From contig CAIUKP010000335.1 of the NCBI GenBank assembly GCA_903899675.1, forward strand, positions 1-39,060: 39,060 nt of DNA. Direction: 5' to 3'. This DNA comes from an uncultured Bacteroidota bacterium (GTDB lineage: Bacteria; Bacteroidota; Bacteroidia; Chitinophagales; Chitinophagaceae). The position numbers and the translations under genes are program-made. Numbering within the stretch: the stretch's first letter is position 1; the number at the start of each line of letters is the position of its first letter. This document shows, piece after piece, positions 7,597 through 15,682 of the stretch. Below the pieces are notes generated by a model. That model had not been told where the DNA came from. It made no database searches and saw nothing but the letters and a program-made list of their open reading frames with translations.

Positions 7597-9735
7597 ATGC
7601 CCTTTCGAAAATTATTGGTAATAGGTGCCTGGCTATGTATTCAGAATATTTCTGCGCAAAGCTTGCCTGATAAAGACTGGCTGGTGCAGCCGATAACAGA
7701 TTCGGTAACCATTGATACAAGCCATCAGCAATTTGTTATTTCGAATGGCTTGCTAAGAAGAACTTTTTTGCAACAGCCCAACCTAGCTTGTGTAGATTTT
7801 TTGAATCTTACCACGGGTCAACAATTGATTCGCAGCATAGAACCAGAAGCTCGTTTGGAAATTAATGGAGTAACCTATCAGGTTGGTGGCGCGCGCGGAC
7901 AAGCAGAAAAAGCATATTGGCAAAACAGCTTTTCTAAAAATCTCAGCAGTTCCGACAGTGATTTCCATTGGGTGCGTTGGAGTGTATCCGCTATTCAGCC
8001 CAGAATGAAAGGGAAAAGCAACTATCCCTCACCTGCCGGAAAAGAAATCGCATTTTTGTATACGTCTTCACTACCTGCCTTACAAGGATTACAGGTTACG
8101 GTTCATTATGCCCTTTACCGGGGACTGCCATTGCTAGAAAAATGGCTTACACTGCAATATGCAGGAAAAACAAACTTGAAGCTGAACCGGGTAGTGCATG
8201 AAGTGCTGGGCTTGGTGGAAGAGGAAAGTGCGGTGGTAGGAAAACCCACGGAAATGAAAAAGCAACATGGCATTTATGTAGAAACCAATTATGCTTTTAA
8301 TAATGCCATGCGGTATGATATCAGCGATCAAACCACTCATTGGAAAACAGATGGGAATTACACTTCTCAGGTAAATTACAATTTCGAAACTCCCTGCTTA
8401 CTAGAAATTTATCCTGAAAATGCGCCAGGCATTGAAATAGCAAGCGGTGAAAGTTTTGAGTCGGTGCATACCTGGGAATTGTTGATGGATAGCTACGATC
8501 GGCAGCGCAGAGGATTGATGATTCGAAAAATGTATCGAACCATTGCTCCCTGGGTAACCCGCAATCCTATATTCATGCACCTGGTTAGCAGAAAAGACGA
8601 AGAAGTAATACAGGCAATCGATCAATGCGTAGCAACTGGCTATGAGGCAGTAATATTGAGCTTTGGTAGTCACCTGCAAATGGAAGATACGGCTGTTGCC
8701 AATTTACAACGATGGAAAAAGTTGGCCGAATATGCCCATAAAAAAAATATTCTGCTAGGAGGATACTCTTTGTTCAGCAGTCGCCGTATCAGTGATGAAG
8801 ACGATGTGATTGATGTAAAAACCGGAAAACCGGGCGGGGCATTTTTTGGCAATGCTCCCTGTTTTGGTAGTAAGTGGGGATTGGCTTATCGCGATAAAAT
8901 AAAATGGTTTTTTGCACAAACGGGTTTTGATATTTGGGAAAATGATGGTCCCTATCCCGGAGATCGGTGTGCTTCGGAAACACATCCGGGACATAAAAAC
9001 TGGGATGACTCTCAATGGAAACAAATGTTGATTCAGAAAGAATTATATCGATGGCTGAATGAAAGGGGTGTATATATCAATGCGCCCGACTGGTATTTTT
9101 TAGATGGCACCCATAAAATTGCGATTGGCTACCGTGAAGTAAATTTTTCTCTTTCGAGGCAACAACAAATCATCCTCAATCGCCAGAACATTCATGATGG
9201 CACCATTGAAAAAATTCCTTCCATGGGTTGGGGTTTTGTTCCCCTTACCAAATACCAGGGTGGTGGTGAAGAGGCCGTGTTAGAGCCACTCAGTGAGCAT
9301 CTGAAGGAGTATGAACAATTGATGATGCAATATTATGGGGCCGGAGTGCAGGCTTGTTATAGAGGCCCCCGTTTATTTGATACCGACGCTACCCGAAAGA
9401 TGGTTACTAAAACAATTGATTGGTATAAAAAAAATAGGGCGATTTTAAATGCAGACATGATTCAATTGCGCAGAGCCGATGGGCGAGATTGGGATGGATG
9501 GATGCACGCCGACCCTAGTCTTCCGCAAAAAGGATTGGTGATGTTGTTTAATCCAACCGATCAAACTATTTCCCGCACCATTGAATTGCCATTGTATTAT
9601 ACGGGAAAAACAAAGCAGGCAGTAGTGATAGACTCCAAGGGATTGACCACCCGTTATCGGTTGAGCAGAGATTATAGTATTCCCTTTACTTTTTCTTTGC
9701 CGGCAAATGGCTATAGCTGGTTTTTGATTGAATAA
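7597..9735 (+). CDS. Secreted glycoside hydrolase-like protein (alpha-galactosidase/clan GH-D-like barrel)
   Basis: A protein of about 712 residues. The frame opens with ATG at 7576, but ATG at 7597 gives a cleaner signal peptide (MPFRKLLVIGAWLCIQNISAQ). The N-terminal third looks like a beta-sandwich (for example FVISNGLLRRTFL, ARLEINGVTYQVGG, PLLEKWLTLQYAGKTNLKLNRV). It is followed by a TIM-barrel-like part with acidic clusters FDIWENDGPYPGDRC and INAPDWYFLDG, then YYGAGVQACYRGPRLFDTDATR, and finally a C-terminal sandwich (KGLVMLFNPTDQTISRTIELPL). This architecture resembles GH36/GH27-like glycosidases, but I do not see the textbook KWD motif. Substrate is unknown, and the assignment rests on fold-level resemblance. 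Confidence 0.55.
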   Translation: MPFRKLLVIGAWLCIQNISAQSLPDKDWLVQPITDSVTIDTSHQQFVISNGLLRRTFLQQPNLACVDFLNLTTGQQLIRSIEPEARLEINGVTYQVGGARGQAEKAYWQNSFSKNLSSSDSDFHWVRWSVSAIQPRMKGKSNYPSPAGKEIAFLYTSSLPALQGLQVTVHYALYRGLPLLEKWLTLQYAGKTNLKLNRVVHEVLGLVEEESAVVGKPTEMKKQHGIYVETNYAFNNAMRYDISDQTTHWKTDGNYTSQVNYNFETPCLLEIYPENAPGIEIASGESFESVHTWELLMDSYDRQRRGLMIRKMYRTIAPWVTRNPIFMHLVSRKDEEVIQAIDQCVATGYEAVILSFGSHLQMEDTAVANLQRWKKLAEYAHKKNILLGGYSLFSSRRISDEDDVIDVKTGKPGGAFFGNAPCFGSKWGLAYRDKIKWFFAQTGFDIWENDGPYPGDRCASETHPGHKNWDDSQWKQMLIQKELYRWLNERGVYINAPDWYFLDGTHKIAIGYREVNFSLSRQQQIILNRQNIHDGTIEKIPSMGWGFVPLTKYQGGGEEAVLEPLSEHLKEYEQLMMQYYGAGVQACYRGPRLFDTDATRKMVTKTIDWYKKNRAILNADMIQLRRADGRDWDGWMHADPSLPQKGLVMLFNPTDQTISRTIELPLYYTGKTKQAVVIDSKGLTTRYRLSRDYSIPFTFSLPANGYSWFLIE

Positions 9736-9830
9736 GTTTTCATGCTTGATTAGGTATTAGTATCTGGTAAGGATACGCATGCGGTAGAAGCTATTATTGA
9801 TCAGCTTTGTTCAATCAACTACCTTATTCG

Positions 9831-10202
9831 ATGGATATACTTTTTAAGGAATATAGTTATGCCATTATTGGTGCCTGCATGGAAGTGCATAATCACCTAG
9901 GCACCGGATTTTTGGAGGTAGTGTATAAAGACGCTATTGAGATAGAGTTAATCAAAAGTGGGGTGTATTTTGAGCGAGAGAAAAAGTATGAAGTTTTTTA
10001 TAAGGGGAATAAATTGCTGCATTATTATATAGCTGATTTTGTGGTGGAGGAAACGGTGATTTTAGAAGTGAAAGCAGCGGCAGCGATTAGTCCTGTATTT
10101 ATTGCGCAAACAATTAATTATTTGAAAGTGTCGGGGAATAAACTGGGGTTACTGATAAACTTTGGGGAGGCTCAGTTGAGGGTTAAGAGATTGGTGTTAT
10201 AG
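9831..10202 (+). CDS. GxxExxY protein, PD-(D/E)XK nuclease-like
   Basis: Small protein of 123 residues from ATG 9831; an earlier in-frame ATG at 9807 adds eight unremarkable residues. It shows the name-giving motif GFLEVVY (residues 26-32). It then has Asp69 in YIADFVV, the ExK pair Glu79-Val-Lys81 in ILEVKAA, and Gln93-x3-Tyr97 in AQTINYLK. The E...D...ExK plus QxxxY pattern is that of RecB-like PD-(D/E)XK nucleases, and all expected residues are present, so catalytic competence is plausible. The cellular role of the family is unknown. Its stop codon is directly followed by the CACGGATG repeat array (10205-10361). It has no operon partner: upstream is a glycosidase gene and downstream a convergent peptidase gene. 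Confidence 0.88.
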   Translation: MDILFKEYSYAIIGACMEVHNHLGTGFLEVVYKDAIEIELIKSGVYFEREKKYEVFYKGNKLLHYYIADFVVEETVILEVKAAAAISPVFIAQTINYLKVSGNKLGLLINFGEAQLRVKRLVL

Positions 10203-10204
10203 AA

Positions 10205-10361
10205 ATGGATGAAGTCAAGGATGAAAGCCACGGATGGCACGGATGGAGGCACGGATGGGCACGGATGGAGCCACGGATGACACGGATGGGCACGGATGGG
10301 CACGGATGGAGCCACGGATGGAGCCACGGATGACACGGATGGAGCCACGGATGCACGGAAG
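10205..10361 (+). repeat. CACGGATG short tandem array with variable linkers
   Basis: Twelve exact copies of CACGGATG start at 10229, 10238, 10250, 10260, 10272, 10281, 10291, 10301, 10313, 10325, 10334 and 10346. A degenerate CACGGAAG follows at 10354, and two decayed 12-base units (ATGGATGAAGTC, AAGGATGAAAGC) precede from 10205. The linkers are a small set: G or A (1 base), GG (2 bases), GAGC/GAGG (4 bases). Unit spacings are therefore 9, 10 or 12 bases, with 8 for the last. The array fills the space between the stop codon of the GxxExxY gene and the stop codon of the convergent zinc-peptidase gene. The plus strand is rich in GG pairs. It is not a CRISPR: units are too short and spacers are not unique. 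Confidence 0.92.
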
Positions 10362-10368
10362 GGGGGAG

Positions 10369-11217
10369 TTATTCTTCGATGCCTGCGAAGGTGTTGCCTT
10401 GGCTGGGGTCGCCGGAGTCGAAGCCTTTTTTAAACCAGTACATTCTTTGTTTAGATGTTCCGTGGGTGAATGCGTCGGGAACTACATAGCCTTTGCTTTG
10501 TTTTTGAAGCCGGTCGTCGCCGATGGCATTTGCGGCATTAAGGGCAGATTCTAAATCTCCGGGGTCGAGGATATCACGGAGCTTATTGGCGTGATGTGCC
10601 CAAACACCGGCGAGAAAGTCGGCCTGTAATTCGAGTTTTACGGAAAGCTGATTGTACTCTTTTTCGGAAAGTCTTTTTCTGGCACTATGAACTTTTTGTG
10701 AAGTGCCGTTAAGGGTTTGTAAGTGGTGACCTACTTCGTGGGCAATCACATAGGCCATAGCAAATTCACCGGGGGCGTTAAACTTTTGGGCAAGTTCGTC
10801 GAAGAAGGAAAGATCTATATATACTTTTCTATCACCGGGGCAATAAAAGGGGCCCGAAGCCGAACTGGCTGCACCACATCCGGATTGGGTTTGGCCAGAA
10901 AACATTACCAGTAAAGGCTTTTCGTAACTACTTCCTTGCGACTGATAAATTGAGTCCCAAACGGTTTCGGTTAGTCCTAATACCACTTTAGTAAAGGAAG
11001 CCAGTTTTTCTTCTTCTGCACTGCGGGGAGCCGATGTACTTTGCGTAGGGGCAGAATTTTGGAGCTGGTTCACAACTTGTGAGGGGTCGCCACCCATAAA
11101 AAGATAAATCAGTACAATAATAATTCCTCCGATTCCACCGCCCATGGCAATTCCTTTGCCGCCGCCGCCCCTTCTGTCTTCTACATTATCACTTTCTTTA
11201 TTACCTATCCAGCGCAT
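10369..11217 (-). CDS. ypfJ: Neutral zinc metallopeptidase, YpfJ type
   Basis: A 282-residue membrane-anchored protein of the putative neutral zinc metallopeptidase family (PF04228). It begins MRWIGNKESDNVEDRRGGGG, the conserved cytosolic start. Then come a Gly-rich transmembrane helix (GGGIGGIIIVLIYLFMGG, about residues 27-44), a Ser/Thr/Gln-rich linker, and the core with LVMFSGQTQSGCGAASSASGPFYCPGDRKVYIDL. The zinc motif is HEVGHH near residue 163. The end includes DRLQKQSKGYVVPDAFTHGTSKQRMYWFKKGFDSG, also conserved. Substrate is unknown. It is convergent with the GxxExxY gene, with the repeat array between their stop codons. Confidence 0.93.
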   Translation of the reverse strand: MRWIGNKESDNVEDRRGGGGKGIAMGGGIGGIIIVLIYLFMGGDPSQVVNQLQNSAPTQSTSAPRSAEEEKLASFTKVVLGLTETVWDSIYQSQGSSYEKPLLVMFSGQTQSGCGAASSASGPFYCPGDRKVYIDLSFFDELAQKFNAPGEFAMAYVIAHEVGHHLQTLNGTSQKVHSARKRLSEKEYNQLSVKLELQADFLAGVWAHHANKLRDILDPGDLESALNAANAIGDDRLQKQSKGYVVPDAFTHGTSKQRMYWFKKGFDSGDPSQGNTFAGIEE

Positions 11218-11556
11218 ACACTCATTTTTTGTAAATGTAAAACTTGTATTGGAAAAAATAATAGCACCTGGAAAAAACTACATAGGGGCTTGGCTAGAAC
11301 AAATATTGGCTCAATGCAACGATTGAGGTTATTTTGGTATCATATATTTCACCCCCTAACAGGAAATATTATTGATTTCGGATACGTTAAATAGAAAAAC
11401 GGGTAAGGCGCAAGACGCCCCCACGCCCTATTTTGTTAACAAATTGTTTATTCGTAGCCGAAAAGAGCGAATGAGCCAGACCGGAATAATTTATGTTTAT
11501 TTTTAATGTTTCCTGCAAGAGTGCCAATATATCCTAATACTTGAAAAGCCTTACCA
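11218..11556. other. Intergenic region between divergent ypfJ and the M43 protease gene
   Basis: 339 bases without a convincing gene. On the minus strand TACATTTA (11232-11239) is a seven-of-eight match to the -7 box and could serve ypfJ. A small hairpin, CTCAAT (11310-11315) with ATTGAG (11322-11327), and a perfect 12-base palindrome TTTGTTAACAAA (11432-11443) lie further in. The palindrome could be an operator for the downstream protease gene, but nothing in the sequence proves it. Confidence 0.4.
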
Positions 11557-14500
11557 ATGAAAGGGAAGTGGTTATTTATTGTTATAAGTGTAATTGCTTA
11601 TGCACCCTTATTTGCCCAGATAAAAAATAATGGATCGCCTTTTTCATCCTGTGGTACAGATGGCTGGTACGAAAATGCACGTAAAGACACTGCTTTTGTC
11701 AGAAAAGAGCGCCAAACCAACGAGCAAATTCGAAATAGGATTCAGCAAAAACAATCCCTTACTTCGGGAAATACCTCAATTAAAAGTTTAGGTATTAAGC
11801 CTAAGCCCGGCGCTTCGCCATTTGCCAATATCTATGAAGTGCCGGTAGTTTTTCATATTGTGAGTGAAAATCCCGAGGCAATAACGGATGCAATGGTAAA
11901 AGCAGCGTTGGGTGAACTGAACGATGCATTTGCGCACCGGGGAGCCTATGGAGCTGACCCGCTGGGGGTAAGTTCGGATATTGAATTTTGCTTGGCCAAG
12001 ATCGCACCCGATGGTGGGAATACAACTGGAATCAACCGGATAAAATCATACCTCGAAGGGTTTGATAAAGACCTGGAAACAGGTAGATTGGCCGAATTGT
12101 CGGATTGGAATCACCAGGAGTATATTAATATTTGGGTGGTAGGAAATATTCGCGCAGAAAACCCTGCTACCTTTTTTGATTGTGGCAAATGGAATAGAAT
12201 TGGCGTGGGCGGATTTGGCGGACCTGGATTTGGGTTAGTAGTAGCCGGTTTGTCGGGTCCATTACTGGCGCATGAAATGGGGCATTACCTTACCCTATAT
12301 CATACTTTCGAGGGACAAAACTGCGTGAACAACGACTGTACGAAAGATGGCGATTTGGTTTGTGACACGCCGCCAGACAGAAGCATTAATTCGTCTCCTT
12401 GTAATAGTCCAGAAAATTCATGCCGAACAGATACCCTTTCGGGCTTCACAAAAGATCAACCGGATAATATTTCCAATTTTATGGATTATGGGAGTCCATG
12501 TCCATCGGTATTTACGTATGGACAAGGAGAAAGGATGCGTACTTTTTTAGAGATTTTTGGAGGCGGCAGTTTATTAGCTTCCAATAAATGTGATCCTCCC
12601 TGTATTGGAGTGCCGCAGGCAGAATTTGAGTATAGGAGTACGCCTTATCCCAAAGCGGGCGAAGTAATAAATTTTAATAATCTTACATCGGGCAATGATC
12701 CTTTTGAGTGGTTGATCAATGGGGTTTTAATTGGCACTACTAAAGATATAAATTATACTTTTCCGGTTGCAGGGGTTTATGAGTTGAGTTTGCGGGCATA
12801 TAATCCTGCGAGAACTTGTTATTCTACTTTTATTGCGAAAGTGAATGTGAATTGCGGAGTAGAAGCGCGGTTCTCTCCGGACAAACGAAAGGTTACCCAT
12901 TCAGGCTCTATTTACTCAGAGCCGGTAACCTTTACCAATTATTCTTATGGGGGCACATCTTTTCAATGGTATTTAACGGATAGTACGGGGAATAATTTTA
13001 AGCCGGTTTCTTCGAGCAGAGATTGGGTGTATTCATTTCCGTCACCTGGGCTATACCGAATAAAATTAGTTGCCACGGATGGAGCCTGTACGGATGAGTC
13101 TCCAATTTACTCGGTAAACGTGATGGATGCGCGAGTGGATGGAGCGGTGTATTTATATGCTGTAAACTGTTACAAAAATGATAGTATACGAATAGTGTTT
13201 GCCATTGCGAATAATGGATATGATTCTATCCCTGCAGGAACAGCCATAAAATTTTATGATAAAATTCCAGGCCTTCCCGGAGGCACTCAGTTGGCACCGG
13301 ATTTTGTGATTCCCAATGATATTTTAGGGAAATGCGGCAATGTTTATACGCATGTAGTGAAAGCCAGCAGAACTAAGCAAGATTCTCTGATGGCCATATT
13401 TGATGAGGCGAATCTTTTTAATGAATTAGACGAATCGAACAATGTGGCTTATCGAATCCGCTTCCAGCCAAAGCTATCGATAACACCAGCGGATACAATT
13501 GTTAACATCAATTCTGCCTTACCTGTTGTAGTAAAAAATCAGGCAAACGATCCACTGGCTTCGGTTGTATGGACGCCCGGAACCCTAGTAAACTGTGCCA
13601 GCTGTTTAAATCCAACAGTAACTGTAACTGATACCATGCGATTGGGATTAACACTTCAAACAATTTATGGGTGTGTGGATACTATCTCTGCCTATATAAA
13701 AGTGTTTCCGATTGATATGGACCTAAAAAAATCGGTGGTTAATTGTTATGCCACTGATACGATGATTGTGTCGTCTGATATTTATTTACTAAAGGGATAT
13801 ACTGCCCTCAAGCGACCTGTTCAAATGCAGTATTTTGATGATGACTCAACAGCAGGGGTAGGAAAGTTGATTGGTGTAGGCTGGATACCGGTTTCTACTG
13901 CGTTCCCTTCTGGGGTAGCAACCATCCGGCATTTGATTCCCCAAACCCAAACAGGAAAAGTATACAGCTACCTTAATGCAGCACAAACTGTATATGAGCC
14001 GAATATAAGTAACAACGCTATCAGTACTCCCTTTACTCCTTTTGCAATAAACATGACTACCAATCAGGTTAATTTATTGCGAAATGAAAAGATGCAGCTT
14101 TTTGTGATTAACCAGGGAGATACTTACAAAAGTATTCGTTGGTCGCCTTCGGGAGGGTTGTCGTGCGACACCTGCTGGAACCCAGTATTGTTTACATTAT
14201 CCAACCGAAATTATACTATCACAGGAACTAATCAGTTTTACTGTGTTGATACAGCAACCCTTTTGGTGAATGTGTATTATCAATCTCATATCGCAATGCC
14301 CAATACTTTTTCTCCGAATGGGGATGGGGTAAACGATTATTTTTATGTGATATCAGGAGAAACTGTGGCCAGGGTAAATCAGTTCCAGATTTTTAGCCGA
14401 TGGGGTGAGAAAGTTTTTGAAATCAGCAATATATTGCCAAATGATTATGTGGGTGGTTGGAATGGAATGTATAAAGGAAAGCCGGCACCTGCGGGTACAT

Positions 14501-14577
14501 ATGTATATGTGTTGATATTGGGATTAACCGACGGAACTACTGAAACCCAACGTGGTAATATAACTTTAATACGATGA
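11557..14577 (+). CDS. Secreted M43-type zinc metalloprotease with PKD-like repeats and T9SS type B sorting domain
   Basis: A 1006-residue exported protein. Signal peptide: MKGKWLFIVISVIAYAPLFAQ. The pappalysin-like (M43) catalytic domain spans about 90-340. It has the zinc site HEMGHYLTLYH at 239-249 and a Met-turn SNFMDYG near 310; Cys pairs around CVNNDC and SPCNSPENSC fit the family. PKD-like domains follow from about 360 (AGEVINFNNLTSGNDPFEWLING...) to 525, with repeated Cys-containing beta domains to about 905. The C-terminal 95 residues (MPNTFSPNGDGVNDYF ... GWNGMYKGKPAPAGTYVYVL) are a CHU_C type B sorting signal for type IX secretion. The gene overlaps porP/sprF by four bases (ATGA), which fits dedicated co-expression of cargo and barrel. 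It contains a 15-base match to the repeat array at 10205-10361. Confidence 0.9.
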   Translation: MKGKWLFIVISVIAYAPLFAQIKNNGSPFSSCGTDGWYENARKDTAFVRKERQTNEQIRNRIQQKQSLTSGNTSIKSLGIKPKPGASPFANIYEVPVVFHIVSENPEAITDAMVKAALGELNDAFAHRGAYGADPLGVSSDIEFCLAKIAPDGGNTTGINRIKSYLEGFDKDLETGRLAELSDWNHQEYINIWVVGNIRAENPATFFDCGKWNRIGVGGFGGPGFGLVVAGLSGPLLAHEMGHYLTLYHTFEGQNCVNNDCTKDGDLVCDTPPDRSINSSPCNSPENSCRTDTLSGFTKDQPDNISNFMDYGSPCPSVFTYGQGERMRTFLEIFGGGSLLASNKCDPPCIGVPQAEFEYRSTPYPKAGEVINFNNLTSGNDPFEWLINGVLIGTTKDINYTFPVAGVYELSLRAYNPARTCYSTFIAKVNVNCGVEARFSPDKRKVTHSGSIYSEPVTFTNYSYGGTSFQWYLTDSTGNNFKPVSSSRDWVYSFPSPGLYRIKLVATDGACTDESPIYSVNVMDARVDGAVYLYAVNCYKNDSIRIVFAIANNGYDSIPAGTAIKFYDKIPGLPGGTQLAPDFVIPNDILGKCGNVYTHVVKASRTKQDSLMAIFDEANLFNELDESNNVAYRIRFQPKLSITPADTIVNINSALPVVVKNQANDPLASVVWTPGTLVNCASCLNPTVTVTDTMRLGLTLQTIYGCVDTISAYIKVFPIDMDLKKSVVNCYATDTMIVSSDIYLLKGYTALKRPVQMQYFDDDSTAGVGKLIGVGWIPVSTAFPSGVATIRHLIPQTQTGKVYSYLNAAQTVYEPNISNNAISTPFTPFAINMTTNQVNLLRNEKMQLFVINQGDTYKSIRWSPSGGLSCDTCWNPVLFTLSNRNYTITGTNQFYCVDTATLLVNVYYQSHIAMPNTFSPNGDGVNDYFYVISGETVARVNQFQIFSRWGEKVFEISNILPNDYVGGWNGMYKGKPAPAGTYVYVLILGLTDGTTETQRGNITLIR

Positions 14578-15584
14578 GGACAAAGGCAGTAGGATTGCTT
14601 ATATTAGGAATAAGTTTTGTTCATCTGTTGATGGCACAGGATCCGCATTTCTCACAGTTTTTTGCTTCTCCGCTTAGTTTAAATCCAGCCAATACGGGGT
14701 ATTTTAATGGCGATTTGCGTGTTGCTGCTAATAGCAGAAATCAGTGGCCTTCTTTTAACAATGCGTATTCTACAATTACTTTTTCTGTAGATGGCCCTAT
14801 CCTACAAAAAAGACTTCCCCTGCGCGATCGGCTGAGTTTAGGCGTTTTTGGGATGAGCGACCAGTCGGGCGGTGGTGTGCTGAAGGAGAATTATATGGCA
14901 GTATCAATGGCCTATAAGAAAGGATTAGATTATAATGGTGATGTAGCTATTACGGCAGGGTTTCAAATGACTTATGGAAGTTTTGCTTTCAATAGAAGTG
15001 TGGCAACACTGGAAGACCAGTTAGATGTAGGCGGATTTATTTTGCCTACCAATGATGTGGCAACTTTTGGAAATGAGAACAGAAAAGTGGCCGATATGCA
15101 GGCCGGCCTGATGTATTCAGGGCTGTTCGCAAATGACATCTATTTTTATGCTGGCGCATCGGTATATCATTTGCTCGAGCCATCGGTGGGGTTTGGAAAT
15201 AACAGCTATCCGCTTAATAGAAGATATAATCTGCATTCAGGGGGCTATCTGCCACTGGGCCCCAATACTACCTTTCACTTTAGCACACAATATCAAAAGC
15301 AATACGATTACAGCGAATGGATGTATGGGGGAGCGCTGAGTTATTTTATTGCCTCCGGGGTTGATAGTTATGAAGTATATGCGGGTATGTGGATGCGAAA
15401 CGGCGACTCGTATGTGCCCTATCTGGGATTAGAGTGGAATGGATGGCGTGCGGGATTTACCTACGATCTGGCATACGGCAACAATAAAATAAATACACCC
15501 TATAGCCGCTCTACTGAATTTTCTCTCATCTATCTGTATCGCAAAAACACTACCAACAAGGGCATTCGTTGCCCAACTTTCTAA
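14574..15584 (+). CDS. PorP/SprF family type IX secretion membrane protein
   Basis: Outer-membrane barrel of 336 residues, related to PorP (Porphyromonas) and SprF (Flavobacterium). It is needed for export or anchoring of particular type B cargo proteins. Signal peptide: MRTKAVGLLILGISFVHLLMAQ. The mature start DPHFSQFFASPLSLNPANTGYFNGDLRVAANSRNQWPSF is the family signature. Many short amphipathic strands follow, and it ends with LIYLYRKNTTNKGIRCPTF. Its ATG overlaps the stop of the preceding type B-tagged metalloprotease gene (ATGA), so the two are translationally coupled, and the barrel probably serves that protease. Confidence 0.93.
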   Translation: MRTKAVGLLILGISFVHLLMAQDPHFSQFFASPLSLNPANTGYFNGDLRVAANSRNQWPSFNNAYSTITFSVDGPILQKRLPLRDRLSLGVFGMSDQSGGGVLKENYMAVSMAYKKGLDYNGDVAITAGFQMTYGSFAFNRSVATLEDQLDVGGFILPTNDVATFGNENRKVADMQAGLMYSGLFANDIYFYAGASVYHLLEPSVGFGNNSYPLNRRYNLHSGGYLPLGPNTTFHFSTQYQKQYDYSEWMYGGALSYFIASGVDSYEVYAGMWMRNGDSYVPYLGLEWNGWRAGFTYDLAYGNNKINTPYSRSTEFSLIYLYRKNTTNKGIRCPTF

Positions 15585-15682
15585 TGGGAATTTCGCTCCA
15601 AAGTTGTTCTAAAGCTCCTGGTTTGTTATCAATGCGCTACTATGGCTAATTTACTATCTTTAAGTGGCCAAAAAATTCAACC

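Noticed and set aside
9736-9830. Possible coding remnant between the glycosidase and GxxExxY genes (peptide-like VSGKDTHAVEAIIDQL in one frame)
   Set aside because: Too short, no homologue recognised, no start or support beyond an open stretch.
10205-10361. CRISPR array
   Set aside because: Units are 8 bases with 0-4 base linkers; there are no unique spacers and no cas genes.
10234-10554. Open frame of 106 codons starting in the repeat array
   Set aside because: Its first 40 residues are a translation of the CACGGATG repeats (MEPRM, TDGHG patterns) and the rest is antisense to the conserved YpfJ gene.
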